Both the position numbers and the translations under genes were made by a program. From positions 837,501-901,500 of the forward strand of contig NZ_CP038512.1 of assembly GCF_004758605.1 (NCBI RefSeq): a stretch of 64,000 nucleotides of DNA, read 5' to 3'. Shown here piece after piece: positions 31,673-50,785 of this stretch; position 1 is the stretch's first letter, and the number at the start of each line of letters is the position of its first letter. Under the pieces are notes generated by a model. The model saw only the letters and a list, made by a program, of their open reading frames with translations, ran no database searches and was not told the DNA's origin. The stretch is from Deinococcus metallilatus. GTDB taxonomy: Bacteria > Deinococcota > Deinococci > Deinococcales > Deinococcaceae.

Positions 31673-31705
31673 CAAAACTGTACGACTCAGTTTTGTTAAG
31701 TTCAA
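31673..31705 (-). promoter_or_regulatory. Promoter/operator of the tetR-monooxygenase operon
   Basis: On the minus strand TTGAAC (31700-31705), a 17-bp spacer and TACAGT (31677-31682). The perfect inverted repeat CAAAACTG-N7-CAGTTTTG (31673-31695) covers the -10 and most of the spacer, a classic steric operator. Confidence 0.8.
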
Positions 31706-32134
31706 GGGCGCGTTCAGGCAGGGATACCGCAAAATCCGGTTTTTGGAAGTGCTCGCCCCGGTCAACCCCTCAAGGGGAGCCAGGGACTCTATTTGCCCGC
31801 CAGGAAGTTAAATCTGTTGCCTTCCCTTGAGCGTGTGATGTGCAATAGAAACTTGCTGTCTGGGATGGGCTTTTTTCTCCCTCTCCCCTTGCGGGTGACT
31901 CGCAGAGCCGCGAAGCGGAGGGTTGGGGAGAGGGGTGGCGGGCGAAGCTCGCCCTCGTACCAGACGAGAAAAACACTCCTGCTTGTCCTACCCGCCAGCC
32001 CTGTAATGCATATCAAGCGTCTTGAGGGGAGGTGGCCCGCAGGGCTGGAGGGGTCAAACAAGGCCGTGCGAACTCGTCGACTTTCCGGTCGCCCTGATGT
32101 TCAGCCGGTCCTCTTCCCGCCCTGCCCGCCCGCG
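31706..32134. other. Intergenic region, non-coding
   Basis: No reading frame of substance on either strand. It holds the family 2 hairpin repeat (31877-31940) and a CCCCTCAAGGGG palindrome near 31767. Confidence 0.5.
31877..31940 (+). repeat. Hairpin repeat family 2
   Basis: CTCCCTCTCCCCTTGCGGG, then TGACTCGCAGAGCCGCGAAG, then GGTTGGGGAGAGGGGTGG. Same word order as 41591-41642. Confidence 0.65.
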
Positions 32135-32143
32135 TGATACACT
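32135..32143 (+). promoter_or_regulatory. Extended -10 promoter of rpmH
   Basis: TGATACACT, an extended -10, about 100 nt before the rpmH ATG. Confidence 0.5.
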
Positions 32144-32210
32144 CCCGGAGTTTGCCTCCCCAGGGGGCGAGTTTCGCGCAAGAAGGCACGGCAGGCCGCA
32201 TGAGAGGGAC

Positions 32211-32388
<178 letters not shown>

Positions 32389-32437
32389 AGCCACGCAGGA
32401 GCGGGTTATTTCGACCCCCGATTCCAGCAGCGCCACG

Positions 32438-32913
<476 letters not shown>

Positions 32914-32917
<4 letters not shown>

Positions 32918-33221
32918 GCCTCGCCGCTCGCGGGCTGGTGCGGATCGTGAAGGGCTACCAGCAGCACCTCTCGGCGCGCAAGCCCGCGCCCACCTGCCGC
33001 TTCACGCCCACCTGCTCTCAGTATGCTGTGGAGGCCATCGAGCGGCACGGGGCGCTCAAAGGGGGATGGCTGGCCGCCTGGCGCGTGATGCGCTGTAATC
33101 CGCTGGTGCCCGGCGGGTTCGATCCCGTGCCGGAACACTTTCCTCGCCAGCACAGCCCCCAGCCGCACAGTCCCGGCCAGTCGCGCCCCGGCCAGAAGCC
33201 CCCCTCCAGAAAGACACCTTG

Positions 33222-33222
<1 letters not shown>
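32914..33222 (+). CDS. yidD: Membrane protein insertion efficiency factor YidD
   Basis: This 102-residue amphipathic inner-membrane-associated protein helps YidC-dependent insertion. The family core is [30 protein letters not shown] (three cysteines), then [25 protein letters not shown] and FDPVP. The His/Pro/Gln-rich tail is poorly conserved. GAGGAG lies 7 nt before the ATG, and the stop overlaps the yidC ATG by one base. Confidence 0.95.
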
Positions 33223-34802
<1,580 letters not shown>

Positions 34803-34815
34803 AGGCGCCAGCGAA

Positions 34816-34850
34816 AAGCCGCCCTGCCGAGTGAGGTGGGGCGGTTTTTT
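34816..34850 (+). terminator. Rho-independent terminator after yidC
   Basis: AGCCGCCC pairs with GGGGCGG, followed by TTTTTT. Confidence 0.85.
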
Positions 34851-34857
34851 GGCGTGT

Positions 34858-34922
34858 GGCCTGTGGCTTGTAGCCTGTAGAGGAGGCCCTTTCTTTTTCC
34901 ACAAGCCACAAGCGACGAGCTA
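34858..34922. terminator. Inverted repeat shared with the convergent gene
   Basis: GTGGCTTGT near 34864 pairs with ACAAGCCAC near 34900. The TAG stop of the minus-strand gene lies at its right end. Confidence 0.5.
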
Positions 34923-35864
34923 CAAGCGCCCCCACGCCCGCAGCGTCAGCAGCGCCTCCAGCGTCAGCACGCTGCGCCACTCGGCTTCCGCCTGGGGCCA
35001 GGCTTCCGGGAACTGGCCGAACCACGACCAGTTCGGTCCCCAGGAGCCGTCCTCCGCCTGGGAGGTGAGGAGGTGGGCCAGAGACGCCGCGAGCGGTTCC
35101 TCCAGCGTGGGGGCGAGGGGGGAGGCGGGGGTGGGGGCGACTGTCAGGGCGTTCAGGCCGTATCCGGCGAAGTCTTCGGGCGTGCGGGCGACCCGGCCCG
35201 GCAGCACGTCATGCAGGTATTCCAGCACCGGTTCGCGGTATTCCTCCGGCACGTCCTCCTGCTGCGCGAACACGGCCGCGACGTGGTGCCCGTTCACGTC
35301 CCCGGCCTCCAGCCCCGCCAGCACAGCGTCCCGCACTTCCACGGTCAGGAGGGCGAGCAGGCCTTCCGGCAGCAGCTCCGGCCAGCGGTGCAGCCGGGCC
35401 ACGATCTCGGCGCGGGGATTCACCTGAAAGCCGCCGAACGTCTGCGCGAGTTGTCCCGGTTCCTGCTGATTCCACCAGGGCGCGTGTGGCTGCGCCTCGG
35501 CCTCGGGAGGCAGGAAAGGCCAGACGGTCCCGCTCTCTTCCGCGCGCAGTTGTGAACGCAGCCATTCCACCGCGCCCCCCAGCAGCGGTTCGGCGGCGGG
35601 CACGTTCAGGTCGTGCAGCACCCGCAGCGCGAGTGCGGTCGCCAGGACGCTGCTTTCCGGCGCGCGCACGTCCGGTTCCAGCGTCCGCCCGAAGCCGCCG
35701 TCCCCGTTCCGGTAGGCGCGCAGGGCCGTCAGCACCGCCTCCGCCTCCCCGCCCTCGAAGGCGTGGCGGAAGCGGGCGGCCTCCAGCGGCCTGCCCCGCT
35801 CCAGCAGAAAAGCGCGGGCACGGGCGAACGCTTCCGGGGACAGGCGGGCGGCAGGGGCAGTCAT
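34920..35864 (-). CDS. Prenyltransferase/squalene-cyclase-like barrel protein
   Basis: This 314-residue soluble protein has internal repeats resembling QW motifs of the alpha6-alpha6 terpenoid cyclase barrel: YRNGDGGFGRTLEPD (near residue 51), VWPFLPPE and QAEDGSWGPNWSWFG (near 270). The catalytic Asp-rich motif of squalene-hopene cyclase is not visible, so enzymatic cyclisation is doubtful; a structural or binding role is possible. Start ATG, 6 nt after TACGCT (leaderless). No terpenoid genes are adjacent. Confidence 0.7.
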   Translation of the reverse strand: MTAPAARLSPEAFARARAFLLERGRPLEAARFRHAFEGGEAEAVLTALRAYRNGDGGFGRTLEPDVRAPESSVLATALALRVLHDLNVPAAEPLLGGAVEWLRSQLRAEESGTVWPFLPPEAEAQPHAPWWNQQEPGQLAQTFGGFQVNPRAEIVARLHRWPELLPEGLLALLTVEVRDAVLAGLEAGDVNGHHVAAVFAQQEDVPEEYREPVLEYLHDVLPGRVARTPEDFAGYGLNALTVAPTPASPLAPTLEEPLAASLAHLLTSQAEDGSWGPNWSWFGQFPEAWPQAEAEWRSVLTLEALLTLRAWGRL

Positions 35865-35870
35865 GGGAGG

Positions 35871-35876
35871 AGCGTA
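35871..35876 (-). promoter_or_regulatory. Leaderless -10 element of the barrel protein gene
   Basis: TACGCT on the minus strand ends 6 nt before the ATG. Confidence 0.5.
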
Positions 35877-35945
35877 ACACCGGGAAAGGGGAGAGCTATA
35901 CAGCCTGGAGGGGTGAACCCTGGACCGGCACCGACAAGGCCAGCG

Positions 35946-37193
35946 TCAGAGCCGGTCCAGGGCCACCCGAGCCGCCGTGTAGCCAGGCCGCAGCCGCAGC
36001 GCCTCGCGGTAGGCGGCGTGCGCTTCGGCGGTGCGCCCCAGGCCCGCCAGCGCGCGGCCCCGCCAGTAGTGCGTCTCCTCGTGGGCGGGGGCATCGCGCA
36101 GGACAGCATCCGCGAGGCGCAGCACGTCGGCGTACCGCCCCACGCGGCTGTAGGCCTCCAGCGGCGCGAAGGAATACCACAGGGTCCGCCAGGGCAGCCC
36201 GCCCTTCACGTAGGCCGGACGGATCGGGTCGAGGCGGGGATCGGCTTTCGCGGCGAACGCCTGATCGAAGGCCCGCGCCGCGCCCCGGGCGTCTCCGACC
36301 CCGAGTTTCGCTTCGCCCACGTTCAGCCAGCCCACCGCGTCATTTCGCCGTCTGGCCTCGGCCAGCGCCACCCGCAGCGCCTCCTGCCGCGCCGCGCTGG
36401 CGTCGGCCCGGAATCCCAGCAGGCGGCGCACTTCCTCTTGCCGGTCAGGCGGTGAGACGACCAGATAGGTGCGTCCGAAAGACCGCCACAGTTCGTCGAA
36501 GCGGGCGTAGGGCAGGTTCAGGCGGCCCAGGTAGGAGTCCAGCGCCCTGAACGTCTGCCCCGCGTCGTCGTAGCCGGTCAGCAGGCGGTAGTGGCCCATG
36601 CCGCCGTGTTCGGTCACGAACCAAGTCTCCACGATCACCGGATACCCCGCCGCGAGCAGGCGCCTCAGCAGGTCGCGGCTCCCGTTCTGCGCCAGATGAA
36701 CGTCCAGCCCCTGTGACCGCGCGAACGCGGCCAGCTCCCCCGGCGACACGTTCACGTCCCCCCGGTTGGGTTTCAACTGCGGGGCGATGTCGTACTGGTC
36801 GAGCTTCCCGCCCCAGCGGCTGAGGGCCATCCCGACCGTCACCGGCCCGCAGTTGTTCAGCCGCTGGTACTCGTGCCGGATGCCGGAAATGCTGGCGGAG
36901 GCGGGCAGCGGGGCCGGGGCCTCTTCCGGCTGGGCGGGCGTGACGGGTACGGGAAGCTGGAGGGGTTTCGTCCGGGCACCTTCCGGCGCTTCTTGTGGTG
37001 CAGTCGGCGCGGCCTCCGGTGGGGTGGGTTGAGGGGGCTGCGGCGGAACTTCAGCCGGTGGGGGAGGGGTCGCGGGCACGGCCACCGAAGCGGCCACCGG
37101 CACGCGGACGGTGTGCTCCTGCATCCGGGTCAGCGCAAACGTCGCCGCGCCCGCGAGCAGGCCAGCGGACAGAAGCAGGACGGGGACGCGCAT
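35946..37193 (-). CDS. C39-family cysteine peptidase with TPR repeats
   Basis: The 415-residue exported or membrane-anchored protein has an N-terminal hydrophobic signal (residues 1-22), a Pro-rich linker (about 35-95), and a papain-like C39 domain with the catalytic Cys in LNNCGPVTVGMAL near residue 114 and His in GHYRLLTGYDD near 197. TPR-like helices follow (about 265-415, ALAGLGRTAEAHAAYREAL). C39 domains without ABC exporters act as envelope peptidases. The upstream GGAGAG supports the start. The substrate is unknown. Confidence 0.82.
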   Translation of the reverse strand: MRVPVLLLSAGLLAGAATFALTRMQEHTVRVPVAASVAVPATPPPPAEVPPQPPQPTPPEAAPTAPQEAPEGARTKPLQLPVPVTPAQPEEAPAPLPASASISGIRHEYQRLNNCGPVTVGMALSRWGGKLDQYDIAPQLKPNRGDVNVSPGELAAFARSQGLDVHLAQNGSRDLLRRLLAAGYPVIVETWFVTEHGGMGHYRLLTGYDDAGQTFRALDSYLGRLNLPYARFDELWRSFGRTYLVVSPPDRQEEVRRLLGFRADASAARQEALRVALAEARRRNDAVGWLNVGEAKLGVGDARGAARAFDQAFAAKADPRLDPIRPAYVKGGLPWRTLWYSFAPLEAYSRVGRYADVLRLADAVLRDAPAHEETHYWRGRALAGLGRTAEAHAAYREALRLRPGYTAARVALDRL

Positions 37194-37273
37194 CGCTCTC
37201 CATCCTCCCCACGCTTCATGATCTGCTACTGAGGCGGAAACGTGCGCTGGGGCGCGATTGGGAGGCGGTATCT

Positions 37274-37316
37274 GGTGCGCGGGAAGGAACAGGAGCTTTT
37301 CACCGCGTCCCGCGCC
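37274..37316. terminator. Inverted repeat in the gap after the E1 beta gene
   Basis: GGTGCGCGGGA (37274-37284) pairs with TCCCGCGCC (37308-37316). It is related in sequence to the perfect hairpin at 61331-61376. Confidence 0.5.
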
Positions 37317-37332
37317 CTGCCTCCCGCCTCCC

Positions 37333-38337
<1,005 letters not shown>

Positions 38338-38419
38338 GCGGGAACCTCGTGGGAGCTTGTGGCGTGTGGCAAGTGGCTTGTAGAAGCTGACGGCTGACGG
38401 CTGAACGCTGAACGCTCCC

Positions 38420-39538
<1,119 letters not shown>

Positions 39539-39835
39539 GCGCGGAGCCTCCGGGTGGGGGAGAGGACGGAAGGCGGGCCGGAAAGGGGGAGGCGCCCGGT
39601 CCGGGCCGCTTCCCACCGTGGAAAGGTGACCGCTAGGGCGCGCGGCGCTGGTTGAGGAGCCGCGCCGGACGGTTCCCGCAGCGGGAAGCCGGGACGAGGG
39701 ACGGGCGCGGGGGCATCGGCATAAGGGGGCGCAGGAAGGGGCAGCCCGACAACTGGAAGGGCCACCCGGAAGAGGAGTGGGTCCAGGGTAGCAGATGGCC
39801 GCCTAACGGGCGTTTGCCCGGGTCTGCCCCGCGTG
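39539..39835. other. Divergent intergenic region
   Basis: About 300 bp between divergent genes. No gene-like frame. The right end has TTGCCC, a 16-bp spacer and TACACT for the exported protein gene; no strong promoter for the E1 alpha gene is visible. Confidence 0.4.
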
Positions 39836-39841
39836 TACACT
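39836..39841 (+). promoter_or_regulatory. Near-leaderless -10 of the exported protein gene
   Basis: TACACT ends 5 nt before the ATG at 39847; TTGCCC lies 16 bp upstream. Confidence 0.5.
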
Positions 39842-39846
39842 GGGTC

Positions 39847-40344
39847 ATGAGACGCGCGCTGCTCACGCTGACGGCCCTGCTGACCCTCTCCGGTCCGGCC
39901 CAGGCCAACCACCAGCAGGGGAATCTCCGCGCCCTGACCGCCGCCGACCTGTGCCCGCCCCTCGCCTACGTGTACGTGGACGACCAGGAACAGGAAGACC
40001 TGGCCGTGGCGGCCGATGAGCAGCTCGCCCGCTCCGCCACCCTGTACGACATCCCCTTCGGGGACCCCAAGACCTGCACCGTCGCGCAGATCTATACCCT
40101 GGACGCCTTCCAGACCCGGGACGGCCGCTTCCTGTACTCGCTGGAACTCAGCCTCGAACTGGTGAAGGATGCCCAGGTGAGGCTGGGCAGCCGCACCCTG
40201 ACCGCCAGCCACCTGCAACTCTGGTCCACCTCCGGCTACGGCAGCGTGCCCGACGCCGAAGCCCTCGCCGCCCTGGCGGCCGAGCGCGTCCGCCCCTACT
40301 ACGAGGAATTCGCGCTCGCCTGGAAGGCCACGCACCCGAAGTGA
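39847..40344 (+). CDS. Exported hypothetical protein
   Basis: The 165-residue product has a signal peptide (residues 1-20, ending AQA) and a mature domain with two cysteines that could form a disulfide (ADLCPPLAY and PKTCTVAQ). Alternating strands and helices include LEQAR-like ADEQLARSATLYDIPFGD. I do not recognise a family. Near-leaderless promoter and a downstream terminator support a real monocistronic gene. Confidence 0.68.
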   Translation: MRRALLTLTALLTLSGPAQANHQQGNLRALTAADLCPPLAYVYVDDQEQEDLAVAADEQLARSATLYDIPFGDPKTCTVAQIYTLDAFQTRDGRFLYSLELSLELVKDAQVRLGSRTLTASHLQLWSTSGYGSVPDAEALAALAAERVRPYYEEFALAWKATHPK

Positions 40345-40402
40345 GCCGCCGCCGGATTGAACCGGGCCACGGGGAAGGAAGCTGGAGCGGCTCCACGAAG
40401 AA

Positions 40403-40435
40403 ACGCGCCGACCGGGGCTGTCCGGGTCGGCGCGT
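40403..40435. terminator. Terminator between convergent genes
   Basis: ACGCGCCGACC (40403-40413) pairs with GGTCGGCGCGT (40425-40435). Confidence 0.75.
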
Positions 40436-40449
40436 GTGGCTGGGGGAGA

Positions 40450-41346
<897 letters not shown>

Positions 41347-41521
41347 GCCTTCACTCTGCCCGCCCCGGTTGACCCCAGCCTGACCGCTCCCTCAGCCGGA
41401 ACCAGCGACCTCTCATCTGGACTTCAGGTGAAAGGCGAGGGGCCGCCCCTGAGCCTCCGATCACTGGAGAACATCCGCTGTCTTGCCCGGCTGTTCTGGA
41501 ATCAGAGCAAGTCGATATCAG

Positions 41522-41702
41522 CAATGGTGCGGACAATTTTGCATTCTCTTGCGAGCGATGTACCCGGGAATGACGTGTAGACCGCCAAAAGCCCCTCTCC
41601 CCTTGCGGGGGACTTGCAAAGCTGCGCAGCAGAGGGGGGTGGATGGCAACGCCGTCCAGTACGGGGAAAACCCGGGAGGTTATCAACCTGTCCGCACCAT
41701 TG
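41522..41702. mobile_element. MITE-like element with 14-bp TIRs and 5-bp TSD
   Basis: CAATGGTGCGGACA (41522-41535) and its exact reverse complement TGTCCGCACCATTG (41689-41702) bound a 181-bp non-coding segment, and both sides are flanked by ATCAG (41517-41521 and 41703-41707). Perfect TIRs with a matching target duplication point to a transposition event. The interior holds a family 2 hairpin unit (41591-41642) and no transposase; a partner transposase must be elsewhere. Confidence 0.8.
41591..41642 (+). repeat. Hairpin repeat family 2 (inside the MITE)
   Basis: GCCCCTCTCCCCTTGCGGGG, GACTTGCAAAGCTGCGCAGC, AGAGGGGGGTGG. Confidence 0.65.
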
Positions 41703-41793
41703 ATCAGCGCAAGTCGGGATCACGGCCTCTTCATGGCTGGACGCCGTCTCTCCTGTCCAGCCGGTCAGCTTGAGGCGGCGGGCTTCTCTGCAC

Positions 41794-41799
41794 TACAGT
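41794..41799 (+). promoter_or_regulatory. Leaderless -10 element of the molybdopterin-fold gene
   Basis: TACAGT ends 6 nt before the GTG at 41806. Confidence 0.5.
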
Positions 41800-41805
41800 T
41801 GCGGC

Positions 41806-42353
<548 letters not shown>

Positions 42354-42357
<4 letters not shown>

Positions 42358-43595
42358 CGCCCGCCGCCGCGCGCCCCGCCCACCGTCTGCCCCTGGGCAT
42401 CGGGGTGCGCGAGGTGGCGCTGGCCGCGCTGCCCGCCCTGCTGACCATCGCGCTGCTGCTGCTCGCCACGCAGCCCGCCTACAAGACGCTGATCAAGAAC
42501 GGGAACGGCTGGACGCCCTACGCCTACCAGGGGCTGACGCAGGACGTGCAGTCCTATCAGGTGGCCCGCCTGGACCCGGCCCTGGGCGCCCAGGAACGGC
42601 AGATGCGCTACGAGGTGGCCCTCTCCAGCGCCGCCAACCCCGCCCAGTTCACGATGCTGGACGTGGTGGAGGCCCACGGGGACGCGCGCCTGAAGCGGGT
42701 GGAGACGCTGCTGCGCCAGAACACCCCCGCCAGCGTCGCGCAAGCCGCCCGCGAGGCCATCCGCCTGAACGCCCAGGCGGGCGACTTCGCCAACGAGACG
42801 AAGGTGCAGTACGTGCAGGCCCTGGAGGCCATGCGCCGCGCCCTGATCGCCACCGCGCTGATGACGGGCATTCTCAGCATGTTGCTGACGGGGCGCGCGC
42901 TGCTGCTGTGGCGCGCGGAACGTGAGCGCCGCGCCCGCCGCGAGGCCCGCCAGCGCGAGGCCCTGAGCCTGGCGAGCCACGAGCTGCGCCGCCCCCTCCA
43001 GTCGCTCCTGCTCGCCAGCGACCTGCTGCGGCAGGCCGACACGCCCGATCAGCGCCAGCACCTGCTCGCCCTGATCGAGGACAGCGCCGCGCAACTCGCC
43101 AGCCGCGCCGACCTGACGCGCCTCCAGAACCTGTACCTCGACGTGACCCTGCGCCTGACCCGCCCCGACCTGCGCGTGCTGGTGCAGCGGGTCGCCGGGG
43201 GCCGCGTCAGCGCGCACCTGCCCGCCCAGCCGGTCATGTGGCCGGTGGACGCCGACCGGCTGCGCCAGATCCTCGAAAATCTGGTGGAGAACGCGCTGAA
43301 ATACACCTCCGGCCCGGTCGAGGTGCGGCTGGAGGTGTCCGGCGGGCGGCCCGAGATCACCGTGCGCGACCACGGCCCCGGGATTCCCGCCGACCTGCGC
43401 GAGCGGGTGTTTCTCCCTTACGAACGCGGCCCGCGCGGCCTGACGAAAGGCCAGGGCCTCGGCCTGTCGCTGGTGCGCCGCTATGCCCGCGCCCACGGCG
43501 GCGATGTGACCCTGGAGGACGCGCCGGGCGGCGGCACGCGGGTCCGCCTGACCCTGGGCGAGCCGGTGGTCACGGAAGAGGGCCGCCGGACCTGA
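42354..43595 (+). CDS. Membrane sensor histidine kinase
   Basis: The 413-residue kinase has a TM helix near residues 22-40, an extracytoplasmic sensor domain (about 42-160, no known fold recognised), TM2 near 164-185, the phospho-acceptor H box [21 protein letters not shown] (near 205), and the ATP-binding domain with N box VENALKY, G1 DHGPGIP and G2 KGQGLGLSL. It starts at a GTG that overlaps the molybdopterin-fold gene stop. No response regulator is adjacent, so the partner is unknown. The pair may sense a periplasmic ligand or redox state. Confidence 0.87.
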
Positions 43596-43596
43596 G

Positions 43597-44600
<1,004 letters not shown>

Positions 44601-44606
44601 CCGCTC

Positions 44607-44612
44607 AGCCTA
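44607..44612 (-). promoter_or_regulatory. Leaderless -10 element of the PKD-CAP gene
   Basis: TAGGCT on the minus strand ends 6 nt before the GTG. Confidence 0.5.
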
Positions 44613-44681
44613 GCGAGTGCGGCGAACGGCGTGCCGTGAGGGAACCCACCTGAAGTGCCTCTGCGGGCGCAGGCGCTCCCC

Positions 44682-45257
<576 letters not shown>

Positions 45258-45362
45258 GTCAGCTCCCACCATACTCCCTGCCCCGGCCCGCGCGCGTCAG
45301 CCTTTTGGCGGTGCGGCCCTGCAAGACGCGCGCAAGACCCCGGGCGCTAGCATGCCCTGCCC

Positions 45363-45710
45363 TTGCCTCCCGACACGTTCTCCACCGCGCCCATCACCGA
45401 CGCCCTGCGGCCCCTGCTCCCCGACCTCAGCGTGGGGGCGCTGCTGGGCTTCGCCACCGGCCTCGCGCTGAAAAAGGTCGGGCGCGTCGCCCTGATCGCG
45501 CTGGGGCTGCTGTTCATCGCCGTGCAACTCCTCGCCTCGTTCGACCTGCTGACCGTGAACTGGCCGCGCGTGCAGGCCCTCACGGACCCCTGGCTGCGGC
45601 AGGGCGGCGAACTGGGCGGCGCGTGGCTGGCCCGCGTCCTGACCGCGAATCTGCCGTTCGCCGGAGCCTTCACGGCGGGCCTGCTGGTCGGCCTCCGGGC
45701 GCGGAGATAG
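45363..45710 (+). CDS. FUN14 family membrane protein
   Basis: This 115-residue protein has two or three hydrophobic segments and the FUN14 signature SVGALLGFATGLALKKVGR (residues 23-41), VALIALGLLFIAVQLL and a final Gly-rich helix AGAFTAGLLVGL. Bacterial FUN14 proteins are uncharacterised. The start is a TTG, 9 nt after TAGCAT. Confidence 0.78.
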   Translation: MPPDTFSTAPITDALRPLLPDLSVGALLGFATGLALKKVGRVALIALGLLFIAVQLLASFDLLTVNWPRVQALTDPWLRQGGELGGAWLARVLTANLPFAGAFTAGLLVGLRARR

Positions 45711-46037
45711 GTGCGGGCTGTCCCGGGATGACCCCGGGGATTTGGAGTTGAGGAACTATCTGGGGCTGGATGGAAGTCTCTCATGAAGAAAAAAAGCGTT
45801 CAGGACGACAGAAAATCCCCTCCCCCTTGACTCGCAGAGCTGCTTGCAGAGGGGGGAGGTCGGGTAGGGGTGAGCGGGCCTGGCCTCAGAGGCAAATGGG
45901 AAGGGTCAGTATCTCCTCTTCAAGCCACGTAAGAGGGCAAGCTGACGCTTGCCACCCCCCTCCCAGCCTCCCCCGCAAGGGGGGAGGAGCAAAAAGTGCC
46001 TTTCTGGCCTGAATCCGCTCTGGGCCTCACCCCATTC
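45711..46037. repeat. Intergenic region with an inverted pair of family 2 repeats
   Basis: Plus copy 45816-45883 (CCCCTCCCCCTTG, ACTCGCAGAGCTGCTTGCAG, AGGGGGGAGGTCGGGTAGGG, TGAGCGGGCCTGG) and minus copy 45951-45995 (GCTCCTCCCCCTTGCGGGGG, AGGCTGGGAGGGGGGTGGC). They face each other about 70 nt apart. No gene is visible in this 327-bp interval. Confidence 0.65.
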
Positions 46038-48055
<2,018 letters not shown>

Positions 48056-48083
48056 GCCCGTATGGTAGGCGTGCCCGGCGAAG

Positions 48084-48208
48084 GTTCTGCGAACGCGGCC
48101 ACACCGTCACGGACGGGCATTCTATCGCCAGGGTCCGTCTGAGTGCGGTTCTCCCGCCGCCCCGCCCGTCTTCGACAAATCTTCAAAAAAGGTTCGCCGG
48201 GCGTTCGC
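48084..48208. promoter_or_regulatory. Candidate response-regulator sites between the TCS and TolC genes
   Basis: A palindrome GTTC-TGC-GAAC (48084-48094) lies in the -35 region of the regulator gene. On the TolC side four TTC-containing half-sites are in helical phase: TCTTC at 48169 and 48180, GTTCGC at 48192 and 48203 (spacing 11, 12, 11). OmpR/PhoB-type regulators bind such direct repeats. Role inferred. Confidence 0.4.
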
Positions 48209-48231
48209 GGGCGGGCGGCAGTGTAGACGCC

Positions 48232-49646
<1,415 letters not shown>

Positions 49647-49647
<1 letters not shown>

Positions 49648-50699
49648 TGTTCACCGTGAACCGCACGCCCACCCTGACCCTCGCCCTGGGCCTGGCCCTG
49701 CTCGTCCCCACGGCCGCCGCGCAGACCGCCGTCACCGTCAGCCAGGCGGTGCAGGCGGCCCTCACGAACGGCACCGACGTGCGGACCGCCCAGGCGAATC
49801 TGGACAAGGCGACCGCGGCCAACCGCGCCGCGCAGGCGGACCCCAGCATGCTCGCCGCCGCGAAGCTCGCCGCGCAGAACGGGCAGACGCTCGCCACCGT
49901 GGGCCTGCGCGCCGCGCGCCTCGCCACGCTGCAAAGCGCCGTGAACGCCTACACGGCGCTGCTGGAGGCCCAGGAGAACGTGGAACTCCAGACCCTCCAG
50001 ACGCAGGTGGACCAGAAGGCCGTGCAGGTCGCGCAGGTCAAGCTCAGCGTGAGCAACGCCACGCCCCTCGACGTGCAGAAGGCGCAGAACACCCTGGCCG
50101 GGAGCACCCAGGCCCTCGCGGACGCCCGCGCGCAGGTGAACCTCGCCTCGGCCAAGCTGGCGAGCCTGACCGGCCTCCCGGCAGGCGTGCGCGCGGCGGG
50201 CCTCACCACGCTGCCCACCCTCAAGAGCACGCTGACGCAGCTCCGCTCGGGGCTGGACGACAACCTCAGCAGCGTGGTGGGCGCGCAGAACGACCTGGCC
50301 GCCGCGCAACTGAACGTGAAGCTCGCGGACAACGACTTCACGCCCGCCCGCACCCTGGGTGACGCCCGGACCGCTCTCGCCAACGCGCAGCGCACGCTCG
50401 ACGCCGCGCAGAAGAACGCGGGCAACGCCCTCTCGTCGGCCTACCAGACGGCCCAGAACGCCGCAGAGCAGCTCAAGGTCGCCGCCAGCCGCGAGGCCGC
50501 CGCCCTGAAGACCTACAACCAGGACGCCGCCCGCCTCCGCAGCGGCACGATCAGCGCCGTGGACCTGCAACAGTCGCAACTGGCGCTGAAGCAGGCACAG
50601 TACAGCCGCCTCCAAGCGCAGGACAACGTGCTGGAAACGCTGGCGGCGTTGTCGGTGGCGGCGGGGCAGAACCTGACCGGGATCGGCGGAACCCTGTAA
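49647..50699 (+). CDS. TolC-family outer-membrane protein 2
   Basis: The 350-residue paralogue-like protein has a signal peptide ending TAAA, then VTVSQAVQAALTNGTDVRTAQANLDKA, VKLSVSNATPLDVQKAQNTLAG, and AARLRSGTISAVDLQQSQLAL near the end. It is shorter than usual TolC proteins (about 420-490), mainly in the second half. Translation is coupled to TolC-like 1, so the two may form mixed ducts or one may be an accessory. Divergent from the two-component genes. Confidence 0.82.
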
Positions 50700-50748
50700 C
50701 TCCCTGACGGCGGGCCGCCCGCCCCGTCTCTCCCTCCCCATCCCCCGC

Positions 50749-50785
50749 AGAACGCCGTCCCGGCCTGTCCCCCGGGCGGCGTTCT
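50749..50785. terminator. Terminator between the convergent TolC and tsaB genes
   Basis: AGAACGCCG (50749-50757) pairs with CGGCGTTCT (50777-50785). It overlaps the tsaB stop. Confidence 0.7.

Noticed and set aside
29471..31765. 764-codon minus-strand frame suggesting a TetR-monooxygenase fusion
   Set aside because: The upstream part is another frame of the TetR gene; the ATGA overlap gives two separate proteins.
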